A DNA stretch of 64,000 nt from positions 1 to 64,000 of the forward strand of contig NZ_JABAHI010000006.1 of NCBI RefSeq assembly GCF_012584445.1, given 5' to 3'. The first letter of the stretch is position 1, and each line of letters begins with the position of its first letter. The notes under the pieces are model-generated. The model did no database searches. It saw only the letters and a list, made by a program, of their open reading frames with translations, and was not told the origin of the DNA. This DNA comes from Olsenella sp. KGMB02461 (lineage in GTDB: Bacteria > Actinomycetota > Coriobacteriia > Coriobacteriales > Atopobiaceae). Position numbers and translations under genes: made by a program. This document shows positions 63,838-64,000 of this stretch, in pieces.

Positions 63838-64000
63838 TTACTTCTCCTGGAAGAGGCGGGGCTTATCGGCAGCATCGAGGGCGCGCAGGGTGGCCTGAGG
63901 GTCCTTGCACTTGGCCAAGAAGATCATGGCTGCGATGGCATAGGGCTTGTAGCTGGCCTCCTTGTACATGCCTACACGATGGGCCTCGAAGACCTCGTTG
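63838..64000 (-). CDS. ygeW: Knotted carbamoyltransferase YgeW, C-terminal fragment (cut by window edge)
   Basis: 54 C-terminal codons ending in TAA at 63838; the start lies beyond the window. The reading Asn-Glu-Val-Phe-Glu, YKEASYKPYAIAAMIF and LAKCKDP matches, from memory of the family, the end of E. coli YgeW (VFEKYRI, YKEASWKPYIIAAMI). YgeW is a carbamoyltransferase paralogue of the purine-degradation region, which fits its neighbours hyuA, mocA-like, yqeB and yqeC. Confidence 0.8.
   Translation of the reverse strand, partial: NEVFEAHRVGMYKEASYKPYAIAAMIFLAKCKDPQATLRALDAADKPRLFQEK

Overview
The window looks like chromosome of a high-GC Gram-positive anaerobe, most likely a gut Coriobacteriia (Eggerthellaceae/Atopobiaceae-like). 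This is inferred from gene content: a bile-salt-hydrolase-family enzyme, a surface protein with choline-binding-like repeats and an Ltp-type domain, the GlpA-like/FAD oxidoreductase/DUF1667/GlpK set, DUF362 and TM2 proteins, and a selenium-dependent molybdenum hydroxylase cluster. No rRNA, IS element, prophage or CRISPR array was seen.

Layout. 1-4700 (minus strand): Ntn hydrolase, small unknown protein, flavin reductase with a metal-binding-like tail, membrane protein, HAD phosphatase. 4721-9653 (minus): a tightly overlapping glycerol/glycerol-3-phosphate operon. 9908-12688 (plus): PEP carboxylase with a strong terminator. 13.2-16.8 kb: Tat-type flavodoxin lipoprotein, a GntR(YtrA-like)-ABC-permease operon with a likely operator, a histidine-kinase remnant and a pyridoxamine-oxidase-like protein. 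16.9-25.2 kb (minus): an accessory cell-surface region with a two-signal fused surface protein, a lipoprotein, an AlgJ/AlgI-like O-acetylation pair, and a repeat/transglutaminase protein whose promoter spacer is a run of 11 G. 26-33 kb: ureohydrolase, a helically phased palindrome array, carAB and a RelE/RelB-type toxin-antitoxin pair. 33-49.9 kb: mixed housekeeping (ECF S component, DUF362, broken GNAT, pentapeptide-repeat protein, initiator tRNA, deoC, SOS-type Y-family polymerase, XpaC/TelA, PspA, TPM protein, pepT).

49.9-64 kb is a molybdenum/selenium region, nearly all on the minus strand: ygeW (partial), a ModE-MocA fusion, a hydantoinase, ridA, yedF, yqeB, xdhC, modABC, moaA, moaC, a MOSC protein, a molybdopterin-binding protein, mogA and a glycosyltransferase, with yqeC divergent. 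Together they would import molybdate, build and mature molybdopterin cofactor and supply a selenium-dependent purine hydroxylase, next to enzymes that open and process purine-derived rings. The hydroxylase itself is not in the window. A ModE-like palindrome lies between yedF and yqeC.

The most unusual signal is genome-scale: the 9-mer TTCTCGGCA occurs 25 times (13 plus, 12 minus) where about 0.5 is expected. It occurs in several reading frames and between genes, like the DNA uptake sequences of Neisseriaceae and Pasteurellaceae. Second is the poly-G tract placed inside a promoter spacer, a classic phase-variation layout.
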